Shown here one piece after another: positions 25,933 through 32,894 of a DNA stretch of 64,000 bases (its first letter is position 1; every line of letters begins with the position of its first letter). The notes under the pieces are model-generated. The model worked only from the letters and a program-made list of their open reading frames with translations. It was not told where the DNA came from and ran no database searches. The position numbers and the translations under genes were made by a program. The stretch covers positions 1 through 64,000 of the forward strand of contig CAZODO010000004.1 of assembly GCA_964578605.1 (NCBI GenBank). Direction: 5' to 3'. This DNA comes from JAXMHN01 sp964578605 (GTDB lineage: Bacteria; Verrucomicrobiota; Verrucomicrobiia; Limisphaerales; SIBE01).

Positions 25933-26175
25933 TCATCGCTTTCCCTTTCCCTCCCGCTCAGTCCGTCGCTCCTCCTCCGCCATCCTGCGCTCGACGTATT
26001 CCCGCTCGTACGGATCCAGAGATTGGAGATATCGGCGCGGATAGAGGGTTCGGAACTGCTGCTCCGAGATCGTCTCTGACCGATGCTCCTTCTCCGTAGC
26101 ACAACCGACAATGAGGCTGACGCACATCAGGCCCAGCAGAGCTGCGACAATAGAAGGGACAGTGGCGTTCTTCAT
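25933..26175 (-). CDS. Small lipoprotein, cassette gene
   Basis: 80 residues. The N-terminus is a lipoprotein signal: VPSIVAALLGLMCVSLIVGC with the lipobox cysteine near residue 25, then ATEKEHRSE. The mature part has a short predicted coiled or helical stretch rich in charged residues (YEREYVERRMAEEERRTERE). The function is unknown. It sits between two attC-like sites in the same orientation as the toxin-antitoxin cassettes, so it is probably a captured cassette encoding an envelope protein. Confidence 0.7.
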   Translation of the reverse strand: MKNATVPSIVAALLGLMCVSLIVGCATEKEHRSETISEQQFRTLYPRRYLQSLDPYEREYVERRMAEEERRTEREGKGKR

Positions 26176-26187
26176 AATCGATGCTGT

Positions 26188-26280
26188 GCCGAACGATAAG
26201 GGTCAGGCACGTCGCACCCAAGGCGTCCGACATGAAACAAGGTCGCGCTCGTGCCGTTGCCTGCACGGACGTTGTTAGCC
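26188..26280 (-). repeat. attC-like recombination site 2
   Basis: A 93-base site. On the - strand it starts GGCTAACAACGTCC, GTGCAGGCAACGGC and ends GCGACGTGCCTGACCC, TTATCGTTCGGC. Inner arms GTGCAGGCA and TGCCTGAC pair with a single extra G. The TAA stop of the MazF-like gene lies within the left core (GCTAAC). The right core abuts the lipoprotein cassette, whose ATG is 12 bases further on. Confidence 0.75.
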
Positions 26281-26613
26281 GCTCGCTTCATCTTTTTCGA
26301 ATCCTTGCCAGCGCAACAACACTCGTTCGATTCTGCCAAGTTGCTCGACCGTGAGGACCCCCAGGCGGCGCAGGAAATACTTCGGAGGAATCGCCTGGAT
26401 GCCCTGAACCAGGAATGCGCCTTGGGACAGAAATGGCGCTGGAATGTGGACCTCAAATTGAGAGCCTCGGACAGCAGTGGTGTGCGGAATCACTCCGATG
26501 AGCGCCCGTTCCGCATCTCCGAAAGGAATGCTGATGACCAGAGCCGGTCGAACCTTTTGGGTGATGCCGAAATCAACCTGCCATACCTCACCACGTTTAG
26601 GCACGTGGAGCAT
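26275..26613 (-). CDS. MazF/PemK family endoribonuclease toxin, cassette gene
   Basis: 112 residues, the usual MazF length. Family motifs are in order: VPKRGEVWQVDFGITQKVRP with the RGEVW strand, ALVISIPFGDAERALIGVIP, then TTAVRGSQFEVHIP and FLVQGIQAIPPKYFLRRLG, ending with a long helix (LTVEQLGRIERVLLRW). The predicted action is sequence-specific mRNA cleavage. It overlaps the upstream small gene by 17 bases and ends inside an attC-like site. It is one half of a toxin-antitoxin cassette. Confidence 0.88.
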   Translation of the reverse strand: MLHVPKRGEVWQVDFGITQKVRPALVISIPFGDAERALIGVIPHTTAVRGSQFEVHIPAPFLSQGAFLVQGIQAIPPKYFLRRLGVLTVEQLGRIERVLLRWQGFEKDEASG

Positions 26614-26785
26614 CTTCCTCCTCGTCCAGCGCCCGGAAGGATGCTGCCGCTAGGGAAGCGAAGTCCTCATCCGTCATGTCGTCCGACATAGGGACGCTCT
26701 CGACAATGGCCCGGCGCAATTCTCTGCGCTCCGGTTCTGAGAGCCGCTCCACCTCGCCTAGAATGCGCACCACCGCTTGTGTCAT
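26597..26785 (-). CDS. Antitoxin partner of the MazF-like toxin
   Basis: 62 residues from the ATG at 26785 (MTQAVVRILGEVERLSEPER); codons before this give only MYLVL and lie too near the attC edge. Residues ~10-35 form an alpha-helical region with RRELRRAIVESV, and the C-terminus is acidic (MSDDMTDEDFASLAAASFRA, DEEEDAPRA), as expected for the toxin-binding tail of an antitoxin. It overlaps the MazF gene by 17 bases. The family is not sure, but size, charge and position support the role. Confidence 0.75.
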   Translation of the reverse strand: MTQAVVRILGEVERLSEPERRELRRAIVESVPMSDDMTDEDFASLAAASFRALDEEEDAPRA

Positions 26786-26834
26786 GAGAACAAGATACAA
26801 AACGCGCCAAGCACGAGCAAGCGCAGGATCTCGC

Positions 26835-26922
26835 GGCGAACGATAAGGGTCAGGCGCGTCGCCAAGGGGTCACGAACTCGCCGAGCGCGCTCCCCGGCGT
26901 CGCCTGCACCCGATTGTTATCT
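26835..26922 (-). repeat. attC-like recombination site 3
   Basis: An 88-base site, the clearest of the set. On the - strand it starts AGATAACAATCGGGTGCAGG, CGACGCC and ends GGCGACGCGCCTGACC, CTTATCGTTCGCC. The arms GGTGCAGGCGACGCC and GGCGACGCGCCTGACC pair with an extra G. The stop codon of the ParE-like gene (TAA) lies in the left core. It separates the ParE-type cassette from the MazF-type cassette. Confidence 0.78.
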
Positions 26923-27213
26923 GCTCCTCATGCGTTTCATCCAATATCCTGGTCTGGTGCTCCCATGGGCAACGGCAAGGATCCAAACTCGATCGCTCTC
27001 GAGCACGTAAGCGACGTAAAAGCGAAAGACTTTCAGATTCACGCGACGGTAGCCTTTCCGTAACCTCGGCACCTCCGGGTTGGCGGCGATCCAGCCCAAG
27101 TGCGCGATCACCTCGTCGTAAAACCGACGTCCTAATCCCTGCTCCCGATCCTCATAGTAGGCGACCTGCGCTGCGAATTCCTCATCCGCACGGGGATGCA
27201 GCTCGATTCTCAA
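26917..27213 (-). CDS. RelE/ParE family toxin, cassette gene
   Basis: 98 residues with the ParE layout: MRIELHPRADEEFAAQVAYY, then DREQGLGRRFYDEV, LRKGYRRVNLKVFRFYVAYV with the conserved arginine, and WILAVAHGSTRPGYWMKR at the C-terminus. ParE-type toxins act on gyrase, RelE-type toxins cleave mRNA at the ribosome; sequence alone does not decide. The start overlaps the antitoxin by four bases. The TAA stop falls in an attC-like site. Confidence 0.86.
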   Translation of the reverse strand: MRIELHPRADEEFAAQVAYYEDREQGLGRRFYDEVIAHLGWIAANPEVPRLRKGYRRVNLKVFRFYVAYVLESDRVWILAVAHGSTRPGYWMKRMRSR

Positions 27214-27449
27214 GACCCTAAACGGGCTTCAATTCGTTTCATGACTTCCTCCAGCGGCACACCAGTAACCTGTCCTGAACGCAGTTCCTTCAGCCGCTTC
27301 TGAATCTCCTCATCCCATTCGCTCTGGACCAGATCGGGTGAAACCGGCTCCACCTCGGTCAGATCAAGCATGAGCCGGGCAAGCTTCAGACGATCTGAAT
27401 GCGGAAGCTCGGCCGCATCCCGTGCCACTTGGTCAAGTGTCTTTGGCAT
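27210..27449 (-). CDS. Addiction-module antitoxin (partner of RelE/ParE toxin)
   Basis: 79 residues from the ATG at 27449; the 27 codons before it are basic and overlap the attC-like site region. MPKTLDQVARDAAELPHSDR, then LKLARLMLDLTEVEPVSPD and QSEWDEEIQKRLKELRSGQV match the small helical 'addiction module component' family (LPxxDRxxLARxL, EWxxEIxxRxxEL). It is the upstream gene of a four-base-overlapping pair with the toxin and is expected to bind the toxin and the operon promoter. Confidence 0.86.
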   Translation of the reverse strand: MPKTLDQVARDAAELPHSDRLKLARLMLDLTEVEPVSPDLVQSEWDEEIQKRLKELRSGQVTGVPLEEVMKRIEARLGS

Positions 27450-27491
27450 ACATCGAACTCTCCCGCGACGCCGAGACCGTGTCAATTCTGC

Positions 27492-27582
27492 GGATAACGA
27501 CCCGGCTGAGGGACGCCGAGCCAGTGGCAATCACTTGGAACAGAAGCGCTCACTCGGCGTTCCCTCCAGGCGATGGTTAGAA
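27492..27582 (-). repeat. attC-like recombination site 4
   Basis: A 91-base site. On the - strand it starts TTCTAACCATCGCCTGGAGG, GAACGCCGAG and ends CTCGGCGTCCCTCAGCC, GGGTCGTTATCC. Arms GCCTGGAGGGAACGCCGAG and CTCGGCGTCCCTCAGCC pair over ~18 positions with an unpaired G. The TAA stop of the preceding gene (27577-27579) is in the left core TCTAAC. The next cassette start (ATG 27449) is 43 bases beyond. Confidence 0.72.
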
Positions 27583-27864
27583 CGGATAGAACACATATTC
27601 CTCGGTACCGATCCAGACGACGACTGAATGGATGTGGCCAATCGCCACCCCGCTGCCAAGCGAGAGCCTATATCTATCGGTTGACCACCCCCCGTTAGAA
27701 ACCCCTGGCCCGAACTCCCCCATGACACCCTCAAACACCGTCCGCTGGTCCAACAGTGTGACTCGAGCTCGGACCTCAGGCCTCCGAGGTCGAGGAGGCG
27801 ACGGTTCCTTAACAGGAAAAGTCACCTCAAGGAGTTCATGGCAGCGGCTGCGCGAACAGGCCAC
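27577..27864 (-). CDS. Hypothetical protein, cassette-like gene
   Basis: 95 residues without a recognised family. A proline-arginine rich stretch (PSPPRPRRPEVRARVTLLD) is followed by a beta-rich region (GVMGEFGPGVSNGG, YRLSLGSGVAIGHIHSVVVW). The start is uncertain because the N-terminal residues MACSRSRCHELLEV do not look like a genuine beginning. Its stop lies inside attC-like site 4, as with the other cassettes, so it is probably the first surviving cassette. No attC-like site was found on its 5' side, where the decayed phage/plasmid gene starts. Confidence 0.5.
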   Translation of the reverse strand: MACSRSRCHELLEVTFPVKEPSPPRPRRPEVRARVTLLDQRTVFEGVMGEFGPGVSNGGWSTDRYRLSLGSGVAIGHIHSVVVWIGTEEYVFYPF

Positions 27865-27955
27865 GCTCCTCCCAGTCTCTGATTCAATGATCTGATTCGT
27901 GTGTTTGGTGTCTTTCGTGGGGCACGCACACTGCGGGATTGCAGGCTGCCGTCAT

Positions 27956-28431
27956 TCAGCGGGCTGGGATTGCGGCACGGCGCTGGTCTTCCAGTAGCGG
28001 CTGGATGTGGCGCTGGAGGGCTCCGACCTTCTGGAGGATGGTTTCGTAGGCGGCTTTTTGGCCGATGAGCAGCAACACTTGGCCGATGAGCAGCAACACT
28101 TGGCCGATGGTGTCCAGGCGGGCGGTGATCTTGCGGGCCCGGCGGCTTCCACCGCGCACGTCCAGGCGAGTTGGGCATCCTCGGGTGTGACGCCCATCAG
28201 GGGTCTCACCTGGGATTCGTGACCGGGGGGACGATGCGACCAAATTGTTCGCAAATGCGTAAACAACTGGGCCGCAGAAATTAACCGATAGACATAGCGG
28301 GCCCCGTTTTCCAATTTGGCTTTGCAGTAAGCTTGGAAGTTGTCGTACTCGACCCGGTACAGGCGGGCGTCACGGATTCGAGTCATGGCAAGTCCGACTT
28401 CCACAAACGCTTGCCACCCCCCTGCGATCAC
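27956..28431 (-). pseudogene. Decayed phage/plasmid-type DNA-binding gene, third copy
   Basis: On the - strand: VIAGGWQAFVEVGLAMTRIR, DARLYRVEYDNFQAYCKAKL, YVYRLISAAQLFTHLRTIW and GHESQVRPLMGVTPEDAQLA. After a frameshift come ARKITARLDTIGQVLLLIGQ and KVGALQRHIQPLLEDQRR. It is colinear with the degraded copies at 22115-22700, sharing IRDAxLYR, YDNFQAYCKAK and HESQxxPL. A 21 bp duplication doubles VLLLIGQ. A G-run near 28416 (- strand) probably breaks the frame at the N-terminus. The gene is not functional as it stands. Confidence 0.65.
28060..28110. repeat. Tandem duplication, 21 bp unit
   Basis: Unit ggccgatgagcagcaacactt plus one further base-aligned copy (28060-28080, 28081-28101) and a partial third (28102-28110). 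It adds seven codons in frame (VLLLIGQ twice on the - strand), so it did not itself break the host gene. Confidence 0.9.
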
Positions 28432-28733
28432 GGCTTCGCGAGTCGGACGGAGGACCCCCAGTTGAACCTACGGGCGTGAAGGAACTTCCGTGTTCCGGCC
28501 CCTGGGAGTCTCTCCGGTCGCTTTCAACGGCCGACGCTTCTGTCGTGGCCTCGGGACCGGCTGGCGCTGGGTTCATCTTGATGCTGGTGTTGGTCACGGG
28601 TTCTGTCTTCGTAAGGAGCGCCTCTGCCATTCGCCCGTCGTCAGCCGATCAAGACCAGGACATTCAAGCCACCCGAACTTTTTCGAGCGTTGCATGTTTA
28701 CCGGGGCCAGCGGGCAAAGGCACTCGCGCCGGT

Positions 28734-28838
28734 GTTCACCCGTAGTTCACCCGTAGTTCACCCGTAGATGACCCGTAGATGACCCGTAGATGACCCGTTC
28801 GGCAACGGGTGATCCATGGGTGATCACCGGGTCACCAA
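28734..28838. repeat. 11 bp tandem units forming a long imperfect hairpin
   Basis: Three units gttcacccgta (28734-28766) are followed by two gatgacccgta and one gatgacccgtt (28767-28799). After the loop cggc, the sequence returns as a degenerate inverted version (aacgggtgatccatgggtg, then atcaccgggtcacc). The innermost arms acccgtt and aacgggt are exact, and pairing continues outward for about 28 further positions with some mismatches. It lies between the prepilin-like gene and a decayed gene. Compare the hairpin at 50463-50559. Confidence 0.8.
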
Positions 28839-28868
28839 CGCGGCGTCACCGAGTTCGAAGCACCGCTT

Positions 28869-29756
28869 CTACGGATCCAGGCGCCTTTCGTCGGCTGCGT
28901 TGACCGCCCAGTCGGGGATCACCGGGACGTCGCCGCTGCGGGGCGAATGGGGCCGGTTATCGTTGTTCCAGCGGGCGCGCCATATCTCGTTCCTTGGATC
29001 GACCAGATCCTGGCGCCGGACGGCATCCGCGTGCCCGTCGGCAAACATCAGGACCGTTCGGAAACTATGGCGGTTGGCGGGTCCGTCATCGCGGCTTTTG
29101 GGATCGATATTCGCGTCGAAGGAACCGAGGGCCGGTTTTGGGCTGCCGTTGCCGGGTTTGCTATCGCCCAGCATGATCATTTCGCTGGGCGATTTGACCA
29201 TCGAATCGCGGACTTCCACTCCGGCTGCGACGGGGCCATCGATGTCCCCGCCCAAACCCAGGTGTGGCAGGCGGCCGGGATCGTTCAGCCCCCAGTCGTT
29301 GTAGCCGAGCGAGAAGAGGGAGGTTTCTTTGATGGCCCACGGATCAAGCCGCCCGTCCAATCCTGGGCGGCCGCCCAGGGTCTTGTTGACATTGGTATCC
29401 CAACGGCTTGTCGGGATGGCCGCCGGACAGGAGAAGACCGCCCTATTCGTGCCCATCTCACTGAAAAGCCGGACCGGCCACACGTAGTAGAAACCGTTCA
29501 CCACTGACAGGCAGCCAGGATACTTCCCGTTGGTGGTCACGTACATCGCGGTCGCGATGCCAAGCTGCCGTTGATTGTTCAGGCACGCGATCTGTTTGGC
29601 CTTGGATTTCGCTTTGGCCAGCGCGGGCAGGAGCATACCCGCCAGGATCGCGATGATGGCAATGACGACCAGCAGTTCGATAAGAGTGAAGCCGCTGCGA
29701 GTGGATTGGCCTCCGCTGTCTGCAGCCTGGCTGGTATGGGTCTTCCGGATTTTCAT
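28869..29756 (-). CDS. Type II secretion/prepilin-like protein, H-x9-DG family
   Basis: 295 residues from the ATG at 29756 (MKIRKTHTSQ); the earlier in-frame opening at 29837 adds 27 non-conserved codons. The prepilin signal G-FTLIELLVVIAIIAILAGMLL is near residue 22, followed by LPALAKAKSKAKQIACLNNQ and a beta-rich C-terminal domain with a loop containing YNDWGLNDPGRLPHLGLGGD. The H-x9-DG motif is HSFRTVLMFADGHAD near residue 240. It is related to the protein at 9857-10675 but not the same subtype. Inner-membrane anchored before processing. Confidence 0.9.
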   Translation of the reverse strand: MKIRKTHTSQAADSGGQSTRSGFTLIELLVVIAIIAILAGMLLPALAKAKSKAKQIACLNNQRQLGIATAMYVTTNGKYPGCLSVVNGFYYVWPVRLFSEMGTNRAVFSCPAAIPTSRWDTNVNKTLGGRPGLDGRLDPWAIKETSLFSLGYNDWGLNDPGRLPHLGLGGDIDGPVAAGVEVRDSMVKSPSEMIMLGDSKPGNGSPKPALGSFDANIDPKSRDDGPANRHSFRTVLMFADGHADAVRRQDLVDPRNEIWRARWNNDNRPHSPRSGDVPVIPDWAVNAADERRLDP

Positions 29757-30048
29757 GGCGCAAGGCAAACCTGAGCGACGTCCAGGCGTTCCGTTTCGGA
29801 CCCCGATAGTGGCCAATGACTCCTCTCTGTCGGGCATTCCCGTCCGGAACCCGGAGGCGGTCGCGATCTGTCTTCAGAAAAGATGACCGAGACGAACGCC
29901 TGAGGCAAGAGTGGTTCATGCAGGGCTTGGACGCAACGACGGTCACGTTGTTCGGGGATGTCATTTATGAGGTGCAGATTGCGCCGGCTGTTGGTAGAGT
30001 CGCGCGCGATATGAGCGCTCGGTTTGGCGGCATTAACTTGCGATCTGC

Positions 30049-31587
30049 ATGATTCCCGTTCGCCTGCAGACTATCGATGCCCTGATCGTGCTGGGTTACC
30101 TCCTCACGGTCGTCCTCGTGGGACTTTGGTACAGCCGCGGGATTCGATCGAGCCACGACTTCTTTCTTGCGGGCAAATCGTTGCCGTGGTGGGCAGCGGG
30201 ATTGTCGTTGGTCGTTTCCGATATCGGGGCAAAGGACATGATCGGCTTGGCCGGCGACGGGTACCGGTATGGGCTGGTCATGATGAACTTCGATTTCATC
30301 GGGTGCATCTTCCCGGTCCTGATTGCGGCTTTCCTGTTCATGCCGTTCTTCTGGATGGCGGGCGTTTATACGGTGCCCGAATACCTTGGGCGCCGGTACA
30401 ATCCTGGCGTGCGCACGTTCTTCGCCCTGGTCTGGGTGCTCTTCATGACCGCGACGCTCGGGACGATCTTCGTCAGCGCCGCGGCCATGTTTGAAGTGCT
30501 GCTAGGATGGTCTTTCTGGTTTTCGATTGCCGTGTCGGTCGTGGGGGTTGGTTTCTTCACAACGGCGGGCGGATTGAAGGCGGTGGTTTTCACAGACGCG
30601 CTCTCGTGCGTTGTGCTGGTTGCGGGCGCCGCGCTGATTTGTTTGCTGGGCTTGTCAGCCGCCGGTGGTCTGGGCGGTTTGAAAGAGACGGTGACAAGCC
30701 TCGACTGGACGCAGCACCACTTCAAATTGCTTCCGCCCGCGGATCATCCGGTCTATCCGTGGCCGGCGGTTTTGCTTGGGCTGGGCTTCGTCCTTGGTCC
30801 TGCCTATTGGATTGGCAACCAGGCCATCGTGCAGCGCACGCTAGGGACCCGCAGCCAGAATGAAGCGCGGGCCTCTTACGTATTTTGTGCGGCCATCAAG
30901 CTGGTTTTCCCGGTGCTCCTGGTGCTGCCTGGCTTGATTGGATTGGCGTTGTTCCATAACGAGCTTGGGAAGCCTGGCGAGGGTTGGGATGGGAATCGCG
31001 TGCTTCCGATGCTTGTGGTTCGGCTTTTGCCCACCGGCGTGCTTGGGATTGTGATTGGCGCGTTCCTGGCCGGGGTGCTGTCGAATCTTGATTCCTATGT
31101 GAACTCGGCGAGCACCTTGTTGGTCACGGACCTTTACCGGCCTTACGTCAACCCGGCAGCGACGGACGAACAATGCCTTCGTCTTGGCCGCTGGATTGTG
31201 GTGGTCCTGTTGGTGGGCGGCGGCGCTCTTAGCTATCCGATCAAGACGAAATTCGGCTCCGTTTTTGAGGCATTTCAAACGTTTCTCACCTTTTTCCAGG
31301 GGCCTCTGTTGGCGTTGTTGTTGCTCGGAATGCTGACACGGCGCACGACGGCGGCCGGGGGAATGGCCGGCATGCTCACCGGCGTGCTCATGGCTGCGGT
31401 GCTTAACTCAGCCGAACCGCTTTTGGGGGTTAAAGGCGGAGTTCCGTTCCTGTGGACGGCCTGGTGGTCCTTTGTCGCTGCGATCGTGGTCGCCGTCCTG
31501 GTGAGTCTGGTAACCAAGCCGCACGCGGAAGAGCGGCTGCGCGGTTTGGTCTGCTGGCTGCCCGCGCAGGAGAAAGCATCACCATGA
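30049..31587 (+). CDS. Sodium:solute symporter (SSF/SLC5 family)
   Basis: 512 residues with 13-14 hydrophobic helices, the usual size of the family. Motifs include FFLAGKSLPWWAAGLSLVVS and IGAKDMIGLAGDGYRYG in helices 1-2, VPEYLGRRYNPGVRTFFALV in helix 3-4 and FLAGVLSNLDSYVNSASTLL in the family signature region. The Ser/Asn residues here form the sodium site. The gene overlaps the small membrane-protein gene by four bases, and a TIM-barrel sugar enzyme follows, so the substrate is likely a sugar, polyol or related compound. The promoter region between 29757 and 30048 has no clear motif. Confidence 0.9.
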   Translation: MIPVRLQTIDALIVLGYLLTVVLVGLWYSRGIRSSHDFFLAGKSLPWWAAGLSLVVSDIGAKDMIGLAGDGYRYGLVMMNFDFIGCIFPVLIAAFLFMPFFWMAGVYTVPEYLGRRYNPGVRTFFALVWVLFMTATLGTIFVSAAAMFEVLLGWSFWFSIAVSVVGVGFFTTAGGLKAVVFTDALSCVVLVAGAALICLLGLSAAGGLGGLKETVTSLDWTQHHFKLLPPADHPVYPWPAVLLGLGFVLGPAYWIGNQAIVQRTLGTRSQNEARASYVFCAAIKLVFPVLLVLPGLIGLALFHNELGKPGEGWDGNRVLPMLVVRLLPTGVLGIVIGAFLAGVLSNLDSYVNSASTLLVTDLYRPYVNPAATDEQCLRLGRWIVVVLLVGGGALSYPIKTKFGSVFEAFQTFLTFFQGPLLALLLLGMLTRRTTAAGGMAGMLTGVLMAAVLNSAEPLLGVKGGVPFLWTAWWSFVAAIVVAVLVSLVTKPHAEERLRGLVCWLPAQEKASP

Positions 31588-31805
31588 ACCTCTTCATCCT
31601 ATCGCCCGATCCGGCTTTCTTCGCGATCAGCCTGGGACAGACGGCGTTCATGGGCGTGTTCCTCCTGACCATGATTGGCCTGTTGCTCTTGCCGGGCCGG
31701 ATGCTGGGCCAGGAAAGTACACGGCCGGTGTGGTGGAAGAACGTGCGGTTCTGGGCGTCGGCCATTTGCGTGGTCCAGATCGGCGTTTACTGGATCTGGG
31801 GCTGA
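31584..31805 (+). CDS. Small two-helix membrane protein, partner of the symporter
   Basis: 73 residues; ATG 31584 overlaps the symporter stop by four bases. Two hydrophobic segments: SLGQTAFMGVFLLTMIGLLL (N-terminal) and VRFWASAICVVQIGVYWIWG (C-terminal), with a short basic link (STRPVWWKN). Small membrane proteins next to SSF transporters are frequent in Verrucomicrobiota and Planctomycetota, and may be subunits or stabilisers; I cannot name a family. The overlap argues for tight co-translation with the transporter. Confidence 0.65.
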   Translation: MNLFILSPDPAFFAISLGQTAFMGVFLLTMIGLLLLPGRMLGQESTRPVWWKNVRFWASAICVVQIGVYWIWG

Positions 31806-31812
31806 TCGCTGC

Positions 31813-31838
31813 GCGTCGCTTTTTCGCGTCGCTTTTTC
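31813..31838. repeat. Tandem 13 bp duplication
   Basis: gcgtcgctttttc occurs twice back to back in the spacer after the small membrane-protein gene. No hairpin potential is apparent. Confidence 0.85.
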
Positions 31839-31878
31839 GCTGCAAAAGCCTTTCCCCTCCGGTAAAGAGCAGGGAACT

Positions 31879-32784
31879 ATGACACCGAACTTCCCCATGA
31901 ATCGGCGGCTCTTCTTAAAACGCGGTGGCATGCTGGCGGCGGGTTTGGCCGTTTGCAGGATCCTCCCGGCCTCCGCCGCTCCCGTCAAACTCAGCACGCC
32001 CCACATGGAAAAGCTGGGCTGGCAAGTGAGCGTCCAGCTCTACACTTTCCGGCGGTTCCCGCTATTTGAAGCCTTGGACAAGGTGGCTGCCTTGGGCATT
32101 CGCCATATCGAACCGCTCACGGCCCTCAAAGTAGATGGCCGCCGACCCGACGTCCTCGCGGACGAAAACATGCCTGCCGATGTGCGGAAGGAACTCAAAG
32201 CGCGGCTTTCCGATCGCGGGATGTTCCTTTCGAGCCTCTTTGGGAACTTCAACGGCAAGCCGGACCAGGCCAGGCGGCTCTTTGATCTTTGCCAGGAAAT
32301 GGGCACGGGCACCATCCTCGCGGAACCGCCAGCCGAGGCCTTGGACATGATAGAGAGGCTTTGCGACGAATACCGCATCAACGTGGCTTTTCATAATCAT
32401 GCCCGGGGCCAATCGCCCTACTGGAAGCCCGAGCAAGTGCTTGCCGCCTGCGAGAACCGGACGGTGCGCATGGGCGCTTGCGCGGATGCCGGGCAATGGG
32501 CGCGCTCAGGGTTGGACCCGGTGGAATCGCTCGGCAAAGTCAAAGACAGGTTGATCAGTTTCCATCTCAAGGATATCGCGAAGAGGAACGATCCGGATTC
32601 GCGCAACACGGTGTTCGGCGAGGGCGAAGGCGAATTCGCCACGGTGCTTAAGGAACTCAAGCGGCTGGGCTATCGCGGCCTGACGACGATCGACTTCGAG
32701 CATGACACTCCGGCTTTGGAGGAGGACATGGCCCGCAACGTGGCCTTCCTCGAGGAACAAGCGAAACAGATGCTTGAAGCGTGA
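31879..32784 (+). CDS. Tat-exported sugar phosphate isomerase/epimerase (xylose isomerase-like TIM barrel)
   Basis: ATG 31879 follows AGGGAAC at a good distance and starts a Tat signal (NRRLFLKRGGMLAAGLA). Residues ~40-295 form an AP-endonuclease-2/xylose-isomerase-like barrel: WQVSVQLYTFRRFPLFEALD, ALGIRHIEPLTA, INVAFHNHARGQS with a metal-binding histidine, GACADAGQWARSGLDP, LISFHLKDI with H and K, and TTIDFEHDTP as last metal-site strand. Such proteins in these phyla isomerise or epimerise sugars; export suggests work on imported oligosaccharide products in the periplasm. It is the last gene of the symporter operon. Confidence 0.85.
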   Translation: MTPNFPMNRRLFLKRGGMLAAGLAVCRILPASAAPVKLSTPHMEKLGWQVSVQLYTFRRFPLFEALDKVAALGIRHIEPLTALKVDGRRPDVLADENMPADVRKELKARLSDRGMFLSSLFGNFNGKPDQARRLFDLCQEMGTGTILAEPPAEALDMIERLCDEYRINVAFHNHARGQSPYWKPEQVLAACENRTVRMGACADAGQWARSGLDPVESLGKVKDRLISFHLKDIAKRNDPDSRNTVFGEGEGEFATVLKELKRLGYRGLTTIDFEHDTPALEEDMARNVAFLEEQAKQMLEA

Positions 32785-32843
32785 CCAGTCAGCGTAAAGA
32801 CCGCGGATGACAGCGATAGGGCGGATCGAAACTCAATAGAAAA

Positions 32844-32868
32844 GGCTGCGAACGAGTTGTTCGCAGCC
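32844..32868 (-). terminator. Intrinsic terminator-like hairpin
   Basis: Stem ggctgcgaac (32844-32853) and gttcgcagcc (32859-32868), a perfect 10 bp pair around gagtt. On the - strand it is followed by CTTTTC, a short U-run in RNA, so it suits the end of the cytochrome gene; it may also serve the convergent + strand operon. Confidence 0.65.
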
Positions 32869-32894
32869 TCACCTAGTTACGCGCAAGGTCGTGG

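Noticed and set aside
28734..28838. CRISPR array
   Set aside because: Units are 11 bp, directly adjacent, with no spacers and no cas genes nearby. The inverted half also does not fit an array.
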